Source of the DNA: CALXJM01 sp963930325
GTDB lineage: Bacteria; Bacillota; Clostridia; TANB77; CAG-508
Assembly (NCBI GenBank): GCA_963930325.1
Contig: CAWVME010000010.1
Span: 1 to 15,466 of the forward strand
Length of the DNA: 15,466 nucleotides
Direction of reading: 5' to 3'
Under the pieces are notes generated by a model, which was given only the letters and a program-made list of their open reading frames with translations, did not search any database and had not been told where the DNA came from. Both the position numbers and the translations under genes were made by a program. This document shows, one piece after another, positions 14,507 to 15,466 of the stretch. Numbering within the stretch: position 1 is the stretch's first letter; each line of letters starts with the position of its first letter.

Positions 14507-14840
14507 TTATTTGTTTAGTTTTTCATCTAAGTCGATATTTACTAATAAGTCTATTAAATTGCTTATTTGCATTACTTCTTTAGATTTTATTCCGATTTGT
14601 TTCTATTTTTTCATACATTTTTTCTTTTAGAAATTTAATATCTAAAGTTGTGTAGAATAAATCTTTCACATTTACTTCTAAAACGCTTGCAATCTTATTT
14701 AATGTTGCAAGCGTAGGATTAATCTTTTTGTTGTTCTCGAGTTCTACAAGATAAGTTCTTGAAATGCCTGTTTTCTTGCTTAATTGATAGATTGTAATAT
14801 TTCTTTCTTCTCTAATATTTTTGATATTAAATATAAACAT
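14507..14840 (-). CDS. XRE-family transcription regulator (needs a +1 shift at CGG 14594)
   Basis: Starts at ATG 14840 seven bases behind AGAGG. Residues 5-62 are a helix-turn-helix domain of the Cro/CI type: IREERNITIYQLSKKTGISRTYLVELENNKKINPTL, then IASVLEVNVKDLFYTT. Triplet reading meets CGG at codon 83 and a TAA at 14580-14582, giving 86 aa. Skipping the C (plus base 14594) continues GIKSKEVMQISNLIDLLVNIDLDEKLNK to a TAA at 14507-14509, total 110 aa. That C-terminal helix (x-x-GI-x-SKEV-x-x-IS-x-LIDLL) is the usual end of such short clostridial regulators and probably serves dimerisation. It faces a strong divergent promoter, so it is likely the lysogeny repressor or a Cro-like regulator. 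Confidence 0.85.
14592..14594 (-). other. CGG +1 recoding site 7 (XRE regulator, minus strand)
   Basis: Minus-strand context AAT CGGA ATA AAA. Triplet reading gives N-R-N-K-I-stop, while omitting the C gives N-G-I-K-S-K-E-V. It is the only site outside the tail module and on the other strand. Confidence 0.8.
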
Positions 14841-14863
14841 AGTAAACCTCTTTTTCTTTTGTT

Positions 14864-14877
14864 AGTATGTTTATATT
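14864..14877. promoter_or_regulatory. Near-match operator (site 4) in front of the XRE gene
   Basis: AGTATGTTTATATT matches AGTAT-N4-ATACT with one mismatch and overlaps the minus-strand -10 of the XRE promoter. It may link the XRE gene to the palindrome regulon. Confidence 0.45.
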
Positions 14878-14902
14878 GTATAATTTTTATGCAAAAAAGC
14901 AA
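14875..14902 (-). promoter_or_regulatory. Promoter of the XRE gene
   Basis: On the minus strand TTGCTT (14897-14902) lies 16 bases before TACAAT (14875-14880). The -35 is weak, four of six. It is the only good candidate between the gene and the divergent promoter. Confidence 0.45.
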
Positions 14903-14953
14903 TATGTCGCTATCAGCTACATATTTGTGTCGAAAATAGACGAACGATTTTTC

Positions 14954-14982
14954 TTGACTTTTTTCGACAATGAAAATATAAT
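14954..14982 (+). promoter_or_regulatory. Strong divergent promoter facing right
   Basis: TTGACT (14954-14959) and TATAAT (14977-14982) are 17 bases apart. TGTCGAAAA (14928-14936) and TTTTCGACA (14961-14969) form an inverted repeat that flanks the -35. It could be an XRE operator pair or, since each contains TGTCGAA, Spo0A boxes. Confidence 0.78.
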
Positions 14983-14994
14983 TTTATTAGATTA

Positions 14995-15020
14995 AGAAAC
15001 GCGTTTCTCCAAAGAGGAGA
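14995..15020 (+). promoter_or_regulatory. Overlapping hairpins around the ribosome site of the 43-aa gene
   Basis: AGAAACGCGTTTCT (14995-15008) is a perfect 14-bp palindrome. TCTCC (15006-15010) can instead pair with GGAGA (15016-15020), covering the ribosome site. The two structures share bases and exclude each other, so they could form a small translational switch. The palindrome may equally be an operator. Confidence 0.45.
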
Positions 15021-15029
15021 GAATTAAAC

Positions 15030-15161
15030 ATGGAAAAATATGTAATAGAAGAAATTATAAAAGACTTAAAATGGCATAAAAGAATAATTGTAAAATTATT
15101 TAGAAAGACATTTGTCAAAATATATAAAATAGGAATAACGTATGGCTTTAATAGCAAGTAG
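15030..15161 (+). CDS. Conserved-looking small basic protein of 43 aa
   Basis: ATG 15030 follows GAGGAGAG by eight bases. The product begins MEKYVIEEIIKDLKWHKRII and ends YKIGITYGFNSK; it is strongly basic and has an aromatic/hydrophobic middle (VKLFRKTFVKIYKIG) that could form an amphipathic helix. Small proteins with a KDLKW...LFRKTF...GFN pattern occur in the lysogeny region of Firmicute prophages, but no function is known to me. It is the only gene after the strong divergent promoter. Expression would be controlled by whatever binds there, probably the XRE regulator, and by the RNA hairpins at its ribosome site. Candidate roles include anti-repressor or membrane-active peptide; both are guesses. 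Confidence 0.6.
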   Translation: MEKYVIEEIIKDLKWHKRIIVKLFRKTFVKIYKIGITYGFNSK

Positions 15162-15163
15162 AC

Positions 15164-15185
15164 TAATGCAATAATTAATGCAATA
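15164..15185 (+). repeat. Direct repeat TAATGCAATA, 12-bp period
   Basis: Two exact 10-bp copies at 15164-15173 and 15176-15185, with a related ATGCAATA at 15241-15248. Together with the ACTGCAA pair at 15361-15379 they bracket a region of inverted repeats, as integrase arm-type sites do. Confidence 0.55.
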
Positions 15186-15242
15186 GGAGAAATTTTTGCA
15201 GTGTAGATAGAAGATTACAATAAGTAAATGTAACGTAAAAAT

Positions 15243-15286
15243 GCAATAAATCGTTGTAAAACGTCACAGAATATCGACTTTATTGC
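15243..15286. repeat. Inverted repeat GCAATAAA / TTTATTGC in the putative att region
   Basis: GCAATAAA (15243-15250) and TTTATTGC (15279-15286) are perfect inverted 8-mers, extended by TCG/CGA with one bulged base. Inside lies CGTTGTAAAACG, itself a small inverted repeat. This may be part of the integrase core or a bidirectional signal. The role is unproven. Confidence 0.4.
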
Positions 15287-15303
15287 TCTGGATCACCAAA
15301 TAC

Positions 15304-15350
15304 AACAAGTCATACAAGTATTGAAATATCAATGTTTTGTATGACTTGTT
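15304..15350. terminator. Large perfect inverted repeat, terminator or att core
   Basis: AACAAGTCATACAA (15304-15317) pairs with TTGTATGACTTGTT (15337-15350) over 14 perfect bp, with a further 5-bp inner stem (ATTGA/TCAAT). A T-run follows on the plus strand (15351-15354), so it can terminate rightward transcripts. The minus side has only a poor U-run for the integrase. Confidence 0.6.
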
Positions 15351-15360
15351 TTTTGACTTT

Positions 15361-15379
15361 TACTGCAATAATACTGCAA
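15361..15379 (+). repeat. Direct repeat TACTGCAA, 11-bp period, at the integrase end
   Basis: Exact copies at 15361-15368 and 15372-15379 (minus strand TTGCAGTA twice). They lie directly after the integrase stop and have about one helical turn of spacing, like arm-type binding sites. Confidence 0.5.
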
Positions 15380-15387
15380 CGCTCTTT

Positions 15388-15466
15388 TTATAATCCTTGT
15401 GCTTCAAAATATTTTGTTACTTTTTCTAATTCATTTTGACTAAATTCTTTAAATACTGATGTGTAT
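15388..15466 (-). CDS. C-terminal end of a likely tyrosine recombinase / integrase (partial)
   Basis: On the minus strand 25 codons end at TAA 15388-15390: YTSVFKEFSQNELEKVTKYF then EAQGL. A tyrosine followed by T-x-[VL] and then a helix of polar and hydrophobic residues is the common ending of phage tyrosine integrases, where the tyrosine is the nucleophile (usual form YTHV). Here Y is at the very edge of the window. The repeats and inverted repeats just beyond the stop look like an attachment region, and the position after the repressor region agrees. Only the last 25 residues are visible, so the assignment is tentative. Confidence 0.6.
   Translation of the reverse strand, partial: YTSVFKEFSQNELEKVTKYFEAQGL

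Noticed and set aside
2862..14594. Frame breaks as sequencing or assembly errors
   Set aside because: All seven have the same inserted base at the same codon phase before a glycine codon, and none occurs at other phases or in other motifs. Raw reads were not available, so this is rejected on pattern only.
2862..14594. Simple reassignment of CGG to another amino acid
   Set aside because: Reassignment would change a residue but not the frame. Here the triplet frame hits a stop soon after every CGG and homology resumes only in +1.
14928..14969. Spo0A regulation of the divergent promoter
   Set aside because: TGTCGAA also occurs in coding DNA near 6976 and 11892, so the frequency is near chance for this window. 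It is kept only as a minor alternative to an XRE operator.
1..15466. CRISPR array, tRNA or rRNA genes
   Set aside because: No spaced repeat array and no cloverleaf with a CCA-type end was found on either strand, including any candidate four-base-anticodon tRNA.

Overview
The window is the late (tail and lysis) half plus the lysogeny/attachment region of a temperate siphovirus of a low-GC Firmicute, probably a clostridial gut bacterium. The evidence is an AT-rich base composition, strong GGAGG ribosome binding sites, tight gene packing, the standard Firmicute siphophage tail gene order, and UGA used as a stop.

Layout. 1-1673: head-tail/tail genes (end of an HK97 gp10-like gene, tail terminator, phi13-type major tail protein, tail-assembly chaperones G and GT joined by a -1 slip at T_TTT_TTC). 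1674-2340: a membrane-anchored accessory gene (moron-like) with its own weak promoter and two tandem terminators. 2364-10491: tape measure, distal tail protein, tail endopeptidase/tip protein, fibre and a long baseplate/receptor-binding protein. 10495-12029: coiled-coil/TM protein, holin and amidase endolysin. 12086-13243 (minus strand): an AP2-domain protein with a small acidic partner, and a 57-aa ribbon-helix-helix (RHH)-like protein, each behind a promoter carrying AGTAT-N4-ATACT palindromes. 13399-14404: a possible small RNA and a Doc/Fic toxin with a candidate antitoxin. 14507-15161: an XRE repressor (minus) facing a consensus promoter and a 43-aa gene. 15162-15466: repeats resembling an attP region, then the C-terminal end of what looks like a tyrosine recombinase.

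The main discovery is translational. Five genes appear broken into eight extra open frames, and every break is the same event. An in-frame CGG codon is followed by A or G, and homology-like sequence resumes in the +1 frame with a glycine codon (GGA or GGG). There are seven such sites (2862, 6651, 8510, 9424, 9884, 10338 on plus; 14594 on minus). I found no CGG codon in the window read as ordinary arginine, while about 35 out-of-phase CGG trinucleotides in the same genes cause no break. This points to a skipped, unassigned CGG or a CGGR four-base codon read as one residue (apparently Gly), rather than to random decay or sequencing error. Without the shift, the tape measure, tail tip, fibre, baseplate protein and repressor would all be truncated.

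A second coherent system is the palindrome regulon. Three AGTAT-N4-ATACT sites and one near match lie in the promoters of the RHH gene, the AP2 operon and the XRE gene, suggesting one small DNA-binding protein co-ordinates the accessory/lysogeny genes. The lysis genes and integrase end lie next to each other across a putative att region, which fits a circular (virion or excised) phage genome better than an integrated prophage.
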